A stretch of 64,000 bases of DNA, from contig JAEMWC010000031.1 of the NCBI GenBank assembly GCA_016490735.1, forward strand, positions 1,326,001 through 1,390,000, read 5' to 3'. This document shows, piece by piece, positions 11,268 to 21,539 of the stretch (within the stretch, counting starts at the first letter, position 1; each line of letters opens with the position of its first letter). Under the pieces are notes generated by a model, which saw only the letters and a program-made list of their open reading frames with translations, was not told the origin of the DNA and did no database searches. Made by a program: the position numbers and the translations under genes. This DNA is from Pachyseris speciosa (taxonomy: Eukaryota; Cnidaria; Anthozoa; Scleractinia; Pachyseridae).

Positions 11268-12730
11268 GAGGCTGTCTCTGTAAAAACCACCCACTCATTT
11301 TCGCATCAAAAATAATTTCGCCTGAAACTCAGGTAACTGAAAGACTTTACCAAGGTTAGAATAAAAACAGATTTCGTTTGAATCGAAATGGTTTTTCGGT
11401 GGCGTTAGAAGCCATAAAATATTTCGCCCGGTCAGCGCTGTAAAATTTTTGATTCGCATCGTCCAGCAATGAATCTTACGTCATTTCTCTTATTAACTTT
11501 GTAGTTTACGGTGAGACAAACACATTTTCGCTTGTTTTATGTCTCAAGACGAAATCAAGCATATTACTAAACACTGTCAATCGCCTTCGAACGATGGCCG
11601 GAAATGGCCTTGCGTCAGGAGCTAATTTTGAAACTTTGGGACCTAGTTGAACACTATAGTCTATACAGCCGAAAAGTGTAGTCCTTTATCGGCGAAAATA
11701 TGCAAAAACCCCTGTACGTTTTCAGTATTTCAAAAGTTATGGGCGTTTGTATCAACACATGTACGAGCATTTGCGACTTTCAGGCCTATAACAAAATCGA
11801 CCTATCTTGGGACGATTTTGTTATAACTACAGCTTACCTGCTTCACAGCTCGGGTTTATTTCCACCTTCAGCCATTTTCCAAGCCTTTACATCAATGAAT
11901 TGAATGGCAGTTCCAGAAAATAGGTGGTTATTGTGCTCGAAATTACTAAGCTCGATTCCACGGCCACATTTTCCGATAAACATTCCATTGAAACATCTTT
12001 TCAGGGATGGGTTTCTTCGTGAATCAGTCAATTAACTATCCAAATCTTGTATTAATAATGGTAATTGAACTGAGTGGAGTGCAATTTGGTCCGAAATCAT
12101 ACGCGTGATTACAAAATTGAACGAGCGCGCAGCGCGAGTTCGATTTGAAATCACAAGTATGATTTTAGACCAAAACTGCATGACACGAAGTTCAATTACC
12201 ACTTTATTACACCCATTTTGAAATCACACAGTTTTTTGTCAATATTAATATTTGTTTATCCATGAAAGTTGATAGGTTGGTATTATTTCATTTTCATTTT
12301 TATGAGTTACAGAAAAGGATGCGATTTAGAGTAAAAAATGGTGCAATTTGGGAATAAATTGCACTGTTGAGAGCCAATCAGATTGCAAGGATCTCCAGTG
12401 ATTTCAAAATGGGTGTAATAAAGGAGAAATTCGTGATTTGAAGGCTTAAATATTTTGAAGAAACTCTCACCATCACGTCCAGTAGTTCGTTGGAACACGA
12501 GGGGTTTACCGGAAAGCTAGAATCCGGAATCCGGAAATTGAACTCCAGGAATCCGGAATCTAGAAACTGGAGTGCGGAAATCAGAAAGAGCTCACATAGA
12601 AGAGAATATTTGAAACAAAATACTTCGGTTGAAATTATCGAACTGCTCTTTAGCAATCTCAACAAATGTATTTCAAGATGATATGGAAGTTGGCGTCAAT
12701 AGCAAAATGTTCCTGCTTTGTATGAATGAA
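11268..12730 (+). repeat. Left inverted arm of the 26-kb unit
   Basis: Matches the reverse complement of 36395-37531 along its length: terminal GAGGCTGTCTCTG, the 'cgaacgatggccggaaatgg' segment, the 'acaaaatcgacctatc' segment and the GGAATCC-rich segment at 12490-12570. It is longer than its partner because two small MITEs (12054-12421) are inserted in it. Confidence 0.8.
12054..12421. repeat. Two adjacent small foldback MITEs inserted in the left arm
   Basis: The right arm lacks this segment, so it is an insertion. The first part (about 12054-12203) begins taatggtaattgaact and ends agttcaattaccactttatta. The second (12204-12421) begins ttattacacccattttgaaa and ends with its reverse complement. 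TA-rich target duplications are consistent with Tc1/mariner-type MITEs. No coding content. Confidence 0.7.
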
Positions 12731-12949
12731 AATTCCGACCTGGGTTTTTCAGACAATTAACTATCCAAATCTTTTATTAAGGCGAAAATCGTGTTTTGTA
12801 GGCTTAAATTTTGAAGAAATGAACCAACATTTAGATCACTCAAAGATGGAGTATCGGTGTGATGCTGATTTCTCAGAGGTCCGCTTAAGAATCTCAGGAG
12901 TAAATCCGCTTGCGTGTTTCTGAACAAGCCATAATCATGGGGGAAAGCA

Positions 12950-13345
12950 ATGAAAAACAAGTGTTTCTTTGAGAGCAGAGGAGGATCATTTATTGATCAC
13001 CAGTTAAAAACGTGGCACCTCAGCCAGCTTATTAAAGCCCTAAAAGAATTTGAGTTAATCCTGAACAGGTCACGTTTGTCATATGATCTTTCCTTGGACC
13101 AACTTGAGCGACTATGGATCTGTGACAAACACGGACACAACATAGGGAATAACTTGCGTCCGCGTCGCTCATAACAGTACCCATGCATTCTGGCCAGAAG
13201 AAATAAGATCTCAAGGCTAGAAATGCAGTTAGCCCTGTTATGTCAAGAGAAATTAACAATATTTGTGGTAAACATGTCCCAATGGGATCTCGAAAGTGTG
13301 GACAATTGTACATATTGTATAAATGAACTGTATTCTCAGGTAAAG
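12950..13345 (+). pseudogene. Unnamed Cys/His domain fragment in the 26-kb unit
   Basis: An ORF at 12950-13174 ends LDQLERLWICDKHGHNIGNN then LRPRRS. After a stop and a frameshift, the plus strand reads VMSREINNICGKHVPMGSRK then CGQ. I recognise the pattern 'C..H...iG..W....c.yP.H ... s.ei...fG..vpvGs.iC..C' only as one that recurs in cnidarian repetitive proteins and cannot name it. It may be the remnant of a gene carried by the 26-kb unit. Low certainty. Confidence 0.35.
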
Positions 13346-13399
13346 AACGGTCACTCTTTTGCCTTGCATTTTACGGCTTTTGCTTTCACTTCAGTTGTC

Positions 13400-14700
13400 T
13401 TCATAAGTAGCCGGCAATCGGAACCATAATGCATCTGAGGCATCTTTTCGACACTGTGTTTTTATCAAGCAGAATATTTAACAGTAAAATTAGAATGACG
13501 GTTTCAGGAAGCAACAGTTCTCCTGTTTTTAATTCAAAGCCCGATCTTTAATTTAATAAACAGATTCCATTTAATTTAATAAAACAGATTCCACTTTCGG
13601 CAAGCGAAACCAACAATATCGTCTGCAGAGGTTTTAAATTAAATTAAAGCCGAGTGTTATAGATAAGCACGGAATTATCGAAATCCCAGTAAATAAATAC
13701 GCCCGTGCGCTTCCAGAATTGTTCTCAAAGGTAACGAGGAAACGAGAAGACAGTACTCAATTGGCACCCGATTAAATGAAACGTGTTTAAAAAAAACAAA
13801 CAAACAAACAAACAAAAACTATTAACACGAACGCTGTATTTGGTTTCCGACGAAGACATTAACTTTCGCTTTTTCAATATTGTAAGAAATTATTATTTTT
13901 TTACTGCTCGTATTTACATCCAACTGTCAGAATCTGAAATAAGCATCTAAAATCATACATGGCGGGAAACAGCCATAAATGTCCAAAAAAGTACCAAGAG
14001 CTGTTCATATTATGGTTGTGAAAGGCTAGTTACGACAAAAAAAAATGAAGAAAACAAACACTTTTCGTATTGCGTTAACTCAATTTCAATCTACATTCAT
14101 TTCCAAGAATGTTATTTGGCTATCCTATTTACCGTGCTTTTCAGTGATCTGTGTCTCTTTCTCTACGTTACACAAAATCAAGCTGGAGGAAAACAAGGCG
14201 TGGATCCAAGGGGAACAGGTTCAGAGCAGTAAACAACAGGAAGATTATCCTTCATGGTGATTATGGGCTTCTTGCCGCTTGCGCGTAGCAATAAACCTGT
14301 CAACTTTGCGCGGGAACGTAGCTGTTGCGAAGGAGGTTTATAGACAAATCTTAAGACCGCTTTCTTAAGAAAAAAAGAGAGAGAGAAAAAAAAACCAATC
14401 CTTTCGTAGATGCTGGTGGATAATAAAACTAGCATTCTATTCCTTAAGGGTATTTAATCAAAGTGCAACTGTGAAGAAGTCGTGGATATGTGACCTTATT
14501 TGCGATAAGGGGGATTAAGCCAAGGTGACTCGAGAAAACGGCATTTTAACTAGTTTAAACGGGTGAAAACTCTTTCTCGAAAGTGTTTAAACAACTTTTT
14601 AATGCGTTCCGAAACGTCCAGCTCTTTTAAGCATCAATTTTATTGTTCATGAGCTTAACACAATTTAACCTCGGGGTTCATATTTACATATTCGCGTTTG
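13400..14700. other. AT-rich stretch without recognisable genes
   Basis: Contains a duplicated 'attccatttaatttaataaa' at 13560 and an (AAAC)n run at 13790-13830. Part of the 26-kb unit between its left arm and Polinton 1. Confidence 0.4.
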
Positions 14701-14704
14701 AATG

Positions 14705-14759
<55 letters not shown>

Positions 14760-14823
14760 TATCTTTTCATATGAAAATTAGTTGCCATTCATATGAAAAT
14801 GAGTTAAATTTTAATGTGAATGG

Positions 14824-14903
<80 letters not shown>
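14705..14903. repeat. Foldback MITE with long arms
   Basis: From aataggccatttccgaatta to its exact reverse complement ending ggcctatt. The arms are about 80-90 bases and nearly perfect, including 'ctttttcaaagcgagtcctgg'. A single arm of the same family lies at 5213-5290. No coding content. Confidence 0.85.
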
Positions 14904-14905
<2 letters not shown>

Positions 14906-16148
14906 CGAGGCAGGCAGATATCGTGGGAGTTAAAAAAATGTGCTCCTTTTGAAAGGTTTCTGTCTTGTCCGTATGGTCGGATAAATATCAGGCGAAAGGA
15001 CGATTTCGCCAAAACGAAGCCAGCCAAACACCGCAGTATTTCGAGAAAATTGTTACACAAAGCTGTCGAACGAACGTGAACGCAACCGATTTTTTGACAT
15101 ATGCAAATTATGCTTTTTACTGCCGGTCGGAAATGCAACATTTGCCGTCGTTTTCACAAACAACCATCGACGCCATGCTTTTGGATATAAAAATAATCAA
15201 GTTTCATTCAAAACTTTTACTGAAAAAATGGCGCGTTTAGTTAAAAAGAAGAGTATTTCTCAAAGCAAACTTGTTTTTACATTGTGGCTAGACGCGATGG
15301 CGCCACCTAAAAATAATTTAATTTTAGATTGCATTGTTTTCGTTAGAATATTATTTCCAACGCTGAAAATGGCTTCGGGAATGCAGCTATATTGGTGTCA
15401 AAAGTTTTCGTCGACAGTTCCTGTACACACTTGGAAAATATCTTGGGTTGAACGGCTCATATATTTTTCCCACAGATCGTGAATTGGATGAACGAAGGAG
15501 AAGCTGCGCTTGTGACGGAATATTGATTATAATTTCTTTCGCCGTTCGGCTGTTTGATCGGACGTTCCTTTTGCCGTTTACTTCTTTCGATCCGAGCTGA
15601 AATACTTTACTTTACTTTTTTCATTCCGTTCATCGGTTCCACTGTTGCTCCTCAGAAAGCCGATAGAGGTGTTCCGGCAATACTTCGGAAAATCGATATC
15701 TATTGGTATGCCTTTGACATATCGATTTGTTTACATCTGAGTGAGTGACAAATTTGCATAATCTGCCCCCTAACAATACTCGTTCCTACGCTTCGCGTAT
15801 CCACGACTAAAAATGAGATAATATATTCTCCATTTAGTGCAAAGCCTGTATCTGCATGGACATTAGTTGGGCGTCTACCACTGCTGGCATTCAGTTCGTC
15901 AGCCCTTAATTTTGTTTTAACTCCATAAAGAATAGAGGACCAGTGCAGTGCAGTGACATTGCACACAATGATGCACGCAACATTTTTTTCTCTTAAGATG
16001 GCCACAAACTGTAATTTTTGTACTGATGCGTCAAGCCTGCTAGGTGCCATATTTATTATAACGTGCACTTGACCAAAATGGTGACGTTAAGGTAACAATA
16101 AGCCTCAAGTGTCTTGCGTTTTTGTTCTCAGAGGAGGAAAATCGAAAA
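14904..16148. other. No gene recognised between the MITE and Polinton 1
   Basis: The longest open frame (15700-16068, minus strand, 122 codons) has no recognisable motif and no composition suggesting a real protein. Sequence of the 26-kb unit. Confidence 0.4.
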
Positions 16149-16153
16149 CGATA
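16149..16153. repeat. Target-site duplication, left (CGATA)
   Basis: CGATA immediately before AGTAGTAT; repeated at 36052-36056 immediately after ATACTACT. Confidence 0.8.
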
Positions 16154-16508
16154 AGTAGTATAATGAGGGTCAATCAAATACCGGCTGCGTCAACTTTGTG
16201 TCTGCGTCGCTTCGCTCCTTGACACAAAGTTTCCTTCGCCAGTATTTGATTGACCCTCATTATACTACTAGGGATAGTACCAACCAAATAAACACACTTT
16301 CAACACCCCCCAAAAAACCGGTCAGACCTGTTTAAAACCAGTTTGACCACCCGGTCAATTAGAGAAATGTGTAGTACCTATTAATTGACACACCATATTG
16401 AACAAGTGTGGTGAAAGGGTAACCATGTCACAAAGAATAGAAGAAGGAGGCATGCCGAAGAAACCGCGGGGGGAAAACAACCAGATGGCGCGCCCTGTTG
16501 AACAAAGA
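16154..16508 (+). repeat. Polinton 1 left terminal inverted repeat
   Basis: The inner portion (16270-16508) matches the reverse complement of 35755-35993, including 'accggtcagacctgttt', 'ttgaccacccggtcaatta' and 'ggcgcgccctgttgaa'. The outer 116 bases (16154-16269) are themselves a palindrome with 28-base perfect arms and internal inverted 'aactttgtgtc/gacacaaagtt'. Confidence 0.9.
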
Positions 16509-16644
16509 GTTGTGGTTATGAATTGACATGTTATGAGCCATGCGGTTGAAACCTTGAACAGACATCACCTGGGAACACAACGTTAACCACTTCGAATCGT
16601 TTTCAAAAATTTTCATAACTTTTTTGCATGGTTATATACAACAA

Positions 16645-16848
16645 ATGGCAACCGACTTATTACGTTATAATGTGAGGCAGGCTTTGATTACAGAGATAGA
16701 CAAGTGGTTGGGAAAGGAAATAAGAGATACCATAGATAAACCATTTTATGCGCCACGTGGCGCAAATGGGTGGGGAGTGGTTTTGGAAGAGCTGTTGGTT
16801 CCTTTACGTAATTTCATGTTTCCAAATTATTTTTCCACCCACCATTAA
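16645..16848 (+). CDS. Small Polinton-1 left-end protein, unrecognised (67 aa)
   Basis: Starts MATDLLRYNVRQALITEIDK and ends FPNYFSTHH. Mostly helical and charged, no membrane segment. First of four tightly packed plus-strand small ORFs just inside the left terminal repeat. An in-frame ATG at 16624 would add seven residues. No function can be assigned. Confidence 0.5.
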   Translation: MATDLLRYNVRQALITEIDKWLGKEIRDTIDKPFYAPRGANGWGVVLEELLVPLRNFMFPNYFSTHH

Positions 16849-16866
16849 CTCCCTGCGCACGCGCAA

Positions 16867-17118
16867 TTGAACAAATCTTTCTTTTTATTAACAATGATTG
16901 CTTCGTTGGTAATCCTTTTTTATTTTATGCAAGAAGAATTTGTGCATCCAATTGTTTGTGAGGTGAAAAAAGAAATGGCGTGTGTGGTTGATAAAATTTT
17001 TTGTGAAGGTGCGCCGTTTTTAAAGAAAAAATATTATGTTATATCGATGGAAAAAGAAAAGACCACCGTTCATTTTCAAAGAGAGGTTGAAAAATTATTA
17101 GAAAATGTGACCAGCTAG
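16867..17118 (+). CDS. Small Polinton-1 membrane protein, unrecognised (83 aa)
   Basis: The N-terminus (MNKSFFLLTMIASLVILFYF) is a clear membrane anchor or signal anchor. It is followed by a charged, cysteine-containing domain (three Cys) and a helical C-terminus. It begins 18 bases after the preceding ORF. Intact. Function unknown. Confidence 0.55.
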   Translation: MNKSFFLLTMIASLVILFYFMQEEFVHPIVCEVKKEMACVVDKIFCEGAPFLKKKYYVISMEKEKTTVHFQREVEKLLENVTS

Positions 17119-17123
17119 TTACC

Positions 17124-17255
17124 ATGTTTCATCTTAATCCCCCACTTATTTTTGGAAATGAAGTTGAATATTGTTCAACAGAACTTTTAATTTTTGTTTA
17201 TGAATTTAAATTTCTTCTATGGATGCCTCATTCAATGTGTTGTATTCAACAATAA
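17124..17255 (+). CDS. Very small Polinton-1 ORF (43 aa)
   Basis: ATG five bases after the preceding stop. The sequence starts MFHLNPPLIFGNEVEYCST and is hydrophobic/aromatic. It overlaps the next ORF by 37 bases. The packing suggests a real gene cluster, but the length makes this uncertain. Confidence 0.35.
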   Translation: MFHLNPPLIFGNEVEYCSTELLIFVYEFKFLLWMPHSMCCIQQ

Positions 17256-17356
17256 AAAATTATATAGGTTGGGATTGGGAATTTTTATTGAATGTTTGGG
17301 GGGTAAGACGAATGTTAGAAAGTATCAAAGAAACAGCAGAAAATGAAGGGTGTTAA
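17219..17356 (+). CDS. Very small Polinton-1 ORF (45 aa)
   Basis: Starts MDASFNVLYSTIKNYIGWDW and ends TAENEGC. It overlaps the preceding ORF. Unrecognised. Confidence 0.35.
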   Translation: MDASFNVLYSTIKNYIGWDWEFLLNVWGVRRMLESIKETAENEGC

Positions 17357-17399
17357 ACGTTAAGTCCCAACTTCTCTTTCATGTTGATTGCATTTCGTG

Positions 17400-17985
17400 C
17401 CAGAGTATGTCCTCATTGTCTTTTTTTTTTTTTTCATGGAACAGCATCTAAAGCTTTCACCATTTTTCTGTCAGCGGCATGCTTACACTTTTTTTCATTC
17501 TCACCACATTTTTTTGCCCGGTGCCACGTCATGTTGCATCGCAATAGCATCCGTTGCACCAGTCGGTTTCTGTAATATTTCCAAGATTTCACCTGTTTCA
17601 GGGTCAAAGCTTAGCTGATGATGAAGCTAAGGGGGTTGTAAGGTCCAGTGTTATTATATTATGCCCAGGAAGGGTCCAACCTCCTTTTGGCGCAGGTAGT
17701 TTTCCAATTAACGCAAGGACATCAACACCAGACCCATAGTAATTACGCAAGGTTTTCTTGAAAACATCCGCGAAACCATGATGCTCAGGGATGGCTTTCC
17801 CGAAAGCTTTCAAAAATTTCATGTCAGTTGCAAACTTGGGAACCAACACACCCTGTGAAACAAATCGGGGATCAAACAAACTTCCAATGCCTCTTCCATA
17901 ACCTTTCCATTTTATTCAGGAGCCATAACTACGGGAGCCTCCTTTATCTTTGTATTCTTTGTATTGCCGTTTATATTCAGCCACC
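17400..17985 (-). pseudogene. Polinton-1 phospholipase-A2-like protein, frameshifted
   Basis: The minus strand reads an N-terminal part with FKKTLRNYYGSGVDVLALIG, then GGWTLPGHN (like the PLA2 calcium-loop entry). In other frames come TGPYNPL, the catalytic-type MQHDVA (His-Asp) and a Cys-rich helix CGENEKKCKHAADRKM. The pattern resembles parvovirus-type secreted-PLA2 domains, which in some DNA viruses breach endosomal membranes. At least three frameshifts or stops break it, so it is inactive here. The N-terminal limit is uncertain. Confidence 0.65.
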
Positions 17986-18054
17986 ATTGCCTTTCCTTCT
18001 TTTTCAGAAACTTCGGGACCTTTGAAAAGTTTGGGGTTAGAGATAACACTCCAC

Positions 18055-18571
18055 AATTTTTTTTTAAATCAACGACTGGGAAGGGAAGGAATCCCCGAAC
18101 CAGTTGGATTATCGAGATCGGGTCTGTCGGTTTTGTACCGGATGTTGAGCCGGACTTTTGTGGAAAGATCATCCAACACGGTGCTCCCAACTTTTCGAAA
18201 CATGGGCTTGCCCTTCTTCACAGCCCAATCGATTGCCTTTCGTTGGAGCTTGGGATCTCTCATCGCTTCCGACGCATACTACCGCCCCATTTCCACCCCT
18301 TTTTTTGCGCGATACGGAACCCCATGGTGAAGAAACAAATCCATAGCAGTTCCAGCAATATCTTTACCAATTCCATCCCCCCCCTTTTAGGCCTCTGCGA
18401 GAGAGGGCACCGTTAGTTTCCCGACTTCGGTAAAAAACGTGTTTTGGTAATCCCACAGCTTGCACATTTTACTTTCAACATTCTTCGTCCATTTTTTGTT
18501 GTGACCACTTTTTCCGTCCCAGAGACATTCGAAGTCTTTCGCTTCTCTCTCACTCAATAGACGTCCACCAT
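18055..18571 (-). pseudogene. Polinton-1 zinc-ribbon/helical virion-associated protein, frameshifted
   Basis: From an ATG at 18571 the minus strand reads TTKNGRRMLKVKCASCGITK (second half of a zinc ribbon; the first Cys pair is destroyed by a stop and substitutions). After frame changes it reads MDLFLHHGVPYRAKKGVEMG, MRDPKLQRKAIDWAVKKGKP and LSTKVRLNIRYKTDRPDL. These texts resemble small conserved proteins of animal Polintons of unknown role. It could be two genes. A TATA-like 'acatatagtg' lies just upstream of the ATG. Confidence 0.55.
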
Positions 18572-18960
18572 CACACTATATGTTCAAAGTAATTTTTCTT
18601 TGGCTTCCCTTTTTGCTTCATTGATTCTGTTGAGACATTCAACAATTTTTTGTTCATTTTCTTTAGTTTTCGTTTGCGGATAATTTTTTCAAACAACTTT
18701 TTAAACACAAACTGAAAAAGAAACAAAAATTATTGGTGATGTTTACCAAGTCGTTTAAATCATACTCTACCATTTTGAAACATATCCTCCTTTCAAAATC
18801 AGTTTTCAAAATTTGTTTTCCATTTCTTCCAATTGTGGAAGCATTTCATCGAATGTTTTCAATAATGCGTCGACCATCGTTTATTCCACACAAACACTTC
18901 CACAACGAGGGTATACAAAAGAAAAAAAATTTTGAACCACGAAAAATTCAACTTAAAGAT
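18572..18960. other. Polinton-1 spacer without recognised gene
   Basis: Short open frames only; the base composition resembles the flanking Polinton genes. It may hold eroded coding sequence. Confidence 0.35.
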
Positions 18961-18965
18961 TGGTA

Positions 18966-19449
18966 AAATAATTCTTCACAACTTTCTCATTCTCCTGCAC
19001 ATCTGTGGAAAACATCTGGAGAATATCCCCCTGTTGCGTTCGTTCAAGAACAACAAACAATAGTTGACCCACATCGCACACTGTCGATTGCTTGGATTTG
19101 ATCTTCATTACGAAGGAAGGTTTTGTGTCCCGGTTTCAACATCTCTTTTTTCCCATTCCAAAGGAGGGTGCTGCCCAAAAGAATCGAAATACTCCACGTC
19201 TTCCTTTTCACCAAAAGGTGAAGATCGCCCCAAAGGCGAAGTGCCCAAAGGTGAAGATTTCCAACAAGCGACCCAGTGTGTTCCCAAACTTCCAAAATCA
19301 TCTAAGTTTAAAATGCAGGGTGAGTGGTGTAAAGGTTTGACTTCGTCTCGGGAGAAAATCCCGCGAATTGGGATGCCGAGATATTTGCACCAATTGATCA
19401 GATCAATATTCGAGAGCGGGACGTCCCTGAATTTCATTTTTTTCCCCAA
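18966..19449 (-). pseudogene. Polinton-1 adenain-like maturation cysteine protease, frameshifted
   Basis: The first frame (19449 to about 19110) reads MKFRDVPLSNIDLINWCKYL, then GTHWVACWK (catalytic His) and EYFDSFGQHPP (catalytic Asp region). A second frame adds EDQIQAIDSVRCG, and a third adds YCLLFLNERNRG (catalytic Cys region). The order His-Asp-Cys and these texts match the adenovirus-type C5 protease of Polintons, which trims capsid precursors. Two frame changes mean no active enzyme. Confidence 0.85.
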
Positions 19450-19510
19450 AAAAAGGCGGCCGGCGGCGATACCACGGAGGGTTTATTTGCATACCTCTTC
19501 CCTTTCCTCT

Positions 19511-20164
19511 TCAATTCTGTGGTGGCGGTGGAGGAAGCTGTGGCAAAGAGCGTCTCGAACGTGGCCGACTAATTTGCATTCCTTTTCCAACGATGCTTTT
19601 TACAAGTTTGATTGCAAGAGGAATCCCGATGGAAGCCAACATTCCCAGAAATCCACCACGCTGTACAGCCCCCCCTTTTACCATCCCTTTCCCAACCAAA
19701 TATTTTTCAATCATCTTTTCTTGGGCAGGTGTCAACTTTTTCGCCAGCCGGTAAAGCTCCACTTCCTGTGGGCCGTAGCCCTTTCCAAAAATTTTCTTCA
19801 AAACCTTGTCCGCTGCGAAACTTAGCCCGGCAGTTGCCAAAGTTTTGGCAGCGGATTTGGCGGCCGGCACAAGCAACGGCCGAGCCATACTCAACATCGT
19901 TGAAAAAAGATTGCCACCGCTTTGTGCCATTTTGGTGATTTGTGTTTTGCTGATCGAGATGTCTGCTCCGTGCCCCTCGCGGGCTGTTTTTTTTTGCGTG
20001 GTTGATTTGGGTGACAGTCAGAAGAAGAGTATCACCACGCCCAATTTGTCCAGGTTTGACCCGCAGAGTCACAGCTGTTCTTGACACAACAGCCTTTCGA
20101 AGGCTCTCTTTTTGCCCATTCGTCAAGGCAATTTGGAATGGGTGGTACGTTGTCGCCATCTTAT
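19511..20164 (-). pseudogene. Polinton-1 pX/pVI-like minor virion protein, one frameshift
   Basis: The N-terminal part from 20164 reads MATTYHPFQIALTNGQKESL and ends in a duplicated 'TQI' motif. The frame shifts near 19940. The C-terminal 139-residue frame (19930-19511) has an alanine-rich basic stretch, KKLTPAQEKMIEKYLVGKG and an amphipathic glycine-rich hydrophobic segment (GFLGMLASIGIPLAIKLVKS). Such segments are typical of the membrane-active/DNA-packing minor proteins of adenoviruses and Polintons. A proline tail ends the protein. The role is inferred from layout. Confidence 0.65.
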
Positions 20165-20202
20165 ACTGAAGAAAAGAATTTTCACCCTCCCCCGAGGAGG
20201 AA

Positions 20203-21097
20203 TTATGCAACCACCAACTCGTTTCCGATTTGTTTGATGATGACCTCTTCCTCATTCAAAACCGCAACGTAAATGACGTAATCGTGGGCATTTGCCGCCT
20301 CATTTAACTTCCAATGGAAAACCATTTGTTTTTCTTGCCCTGTCATGCTTGGTTTGGTTGCGCGAAGATCGAAATAGATCACGGAGTAAACTTTGGTGAA
20401 GTTGTCATGGCTCAATTGTGTTCCTGTGTTGACGTCGTTTTTTCGGAACTTGTATTCGACCAGGTCGCTGTAAATCCGTTCACGGTCCTCTCCATCATAG
20501 TCAAGCTGAGGGTAATACTCCGATCCATACTGAAGATGACAGGTGCTCAAGCCCATCCTCCAACTCCTCAAAGGAGGAATAATGGTTGAGTGGAATCAGA
20601 GTTTTGACATTTCCTGCTCCACGTGAGCGCTTGTGCCGCGCTTGGATCCCGAGATTGGTGGCGGCGGCGGCGGCGGCGCTTGTCGCGGTCGTGTTGTCGG
20701 TGTCGAGGTACCAAAACTCTCTCTTCGCCACCGTTTGGGCGTAATCGTTGAAGTACTCCAGAAAGGTTTTTACGAAGATGATTTTGTGCACGTCGTCGGC
20801 TGTATAAAGAGTTTTTCCAGCAGACCTCACAGTCAATTGTTTTATCAGCGAGAAAGACCCATTCACCGGGGCTGATTCTGTGTCGTTTGCAATATTAGCC
20901 CCGTCGGCGAGAGCCTCGAATCGATACTCCACCATGAAATAGGCATTAAACCAATCGCGGACAACGTCACGGTTCGTCGCGGAGAATTTAATTCCATGTT
21001 TTTCTTGGTGCTGGCCATTAGCCGGATATCTGAGCGGGGTGGTGACATTGAAACGCTCATAATCAACTCTTTCCAGATACTTTGGCGTTCTGAACAT
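20203..21097 (-). pseudogene. Polinton-1 major capsid protein (double jelly roll), internally deleted
   Basis: The first frame (21097 to about 20545) reads MFRTPKYLERVDYERFNVTT at its start and LIPLNHYSSFEELEDGL near its end. Then the text jumps frame and position to STCHLQYGSEYYPQLDYDGE and runs to IKQIGNELVVA. Both halves match hexon-type capsid proteins of cnidarian Polintons/adintoviruses. Together they give about 310 residues against the usual 500-650, so the middle (part of both jelly rolls) is missing. A deletion at about 20545 explains both the loss and the frame change. No functional capsid protein is possible. Confidence 0.85.
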
Positions 21098-21164
21098 GGT
21101 GTTTCAACACAGGTGTATACAATCGCGAAAAAAAATTTAAAGCCGGTTGGTGAGAATTTGAGTC

Positions 21165-21493
21165 AACTTCCACATTGCATTTTTTTTCTCCACCTTTGGG
21201 CGGAAGTTCCTCTTATTCTGTTGTTGGGGCTTCCCTTTCCTCGCCCGCTAAACAGTTGGTGGATCTGTTTCGCTCCAAGCTCGCTATTTTTCGCGAGGGT
21301 TTTCCTTTCCGCCTTCGGGCGCCTTTGCAGCCGCATGTTTCTCAGCTTGCTGGATGAGAGATGCAAGGACGTCGCGGATCACACCCGAGCCTTTGTGTTT
21401 CAACCGAAACCGCCCGAAGCGGGAGTCGAAAATGTTTGTCCACTCACTCAAACGAGGCATTCGCGTATACCTTCGCAAGAAATTTCCCTCCAC
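21165..21493 (-). pseudogene. Small basic Polinton-1 protein, unrecognised
   Basis: The minus strand reads MPRLSEWTNIFDSRFGRFRL then KHKGSGVIRDVLASLIQQAE before a stop. The next frame continues SELGAKQIHQLFSGRGKG. It lies between capsid and minor-capsid genes, a usual place for small basic virion proteins. Function unknown. Confidence 0.45.
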
Positions 21494-21539
21494 CTTGGGG
21501 TGGAAAAGGCCTTAAGCAGCTCCGACATCGCTGATCACG

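Noticed and set aside
15700..16068. 122-codon minus-strand ORF next to Polinton 1
   Set aside because: No recognisable motif, no supporting context; likely a chance frame.
19064..19825. Plus-strand 253-codon ORF across the Polinton protease and pX region
   Set aside because: Antisense to recognisable protease and pX-like texts; no motif of its own.
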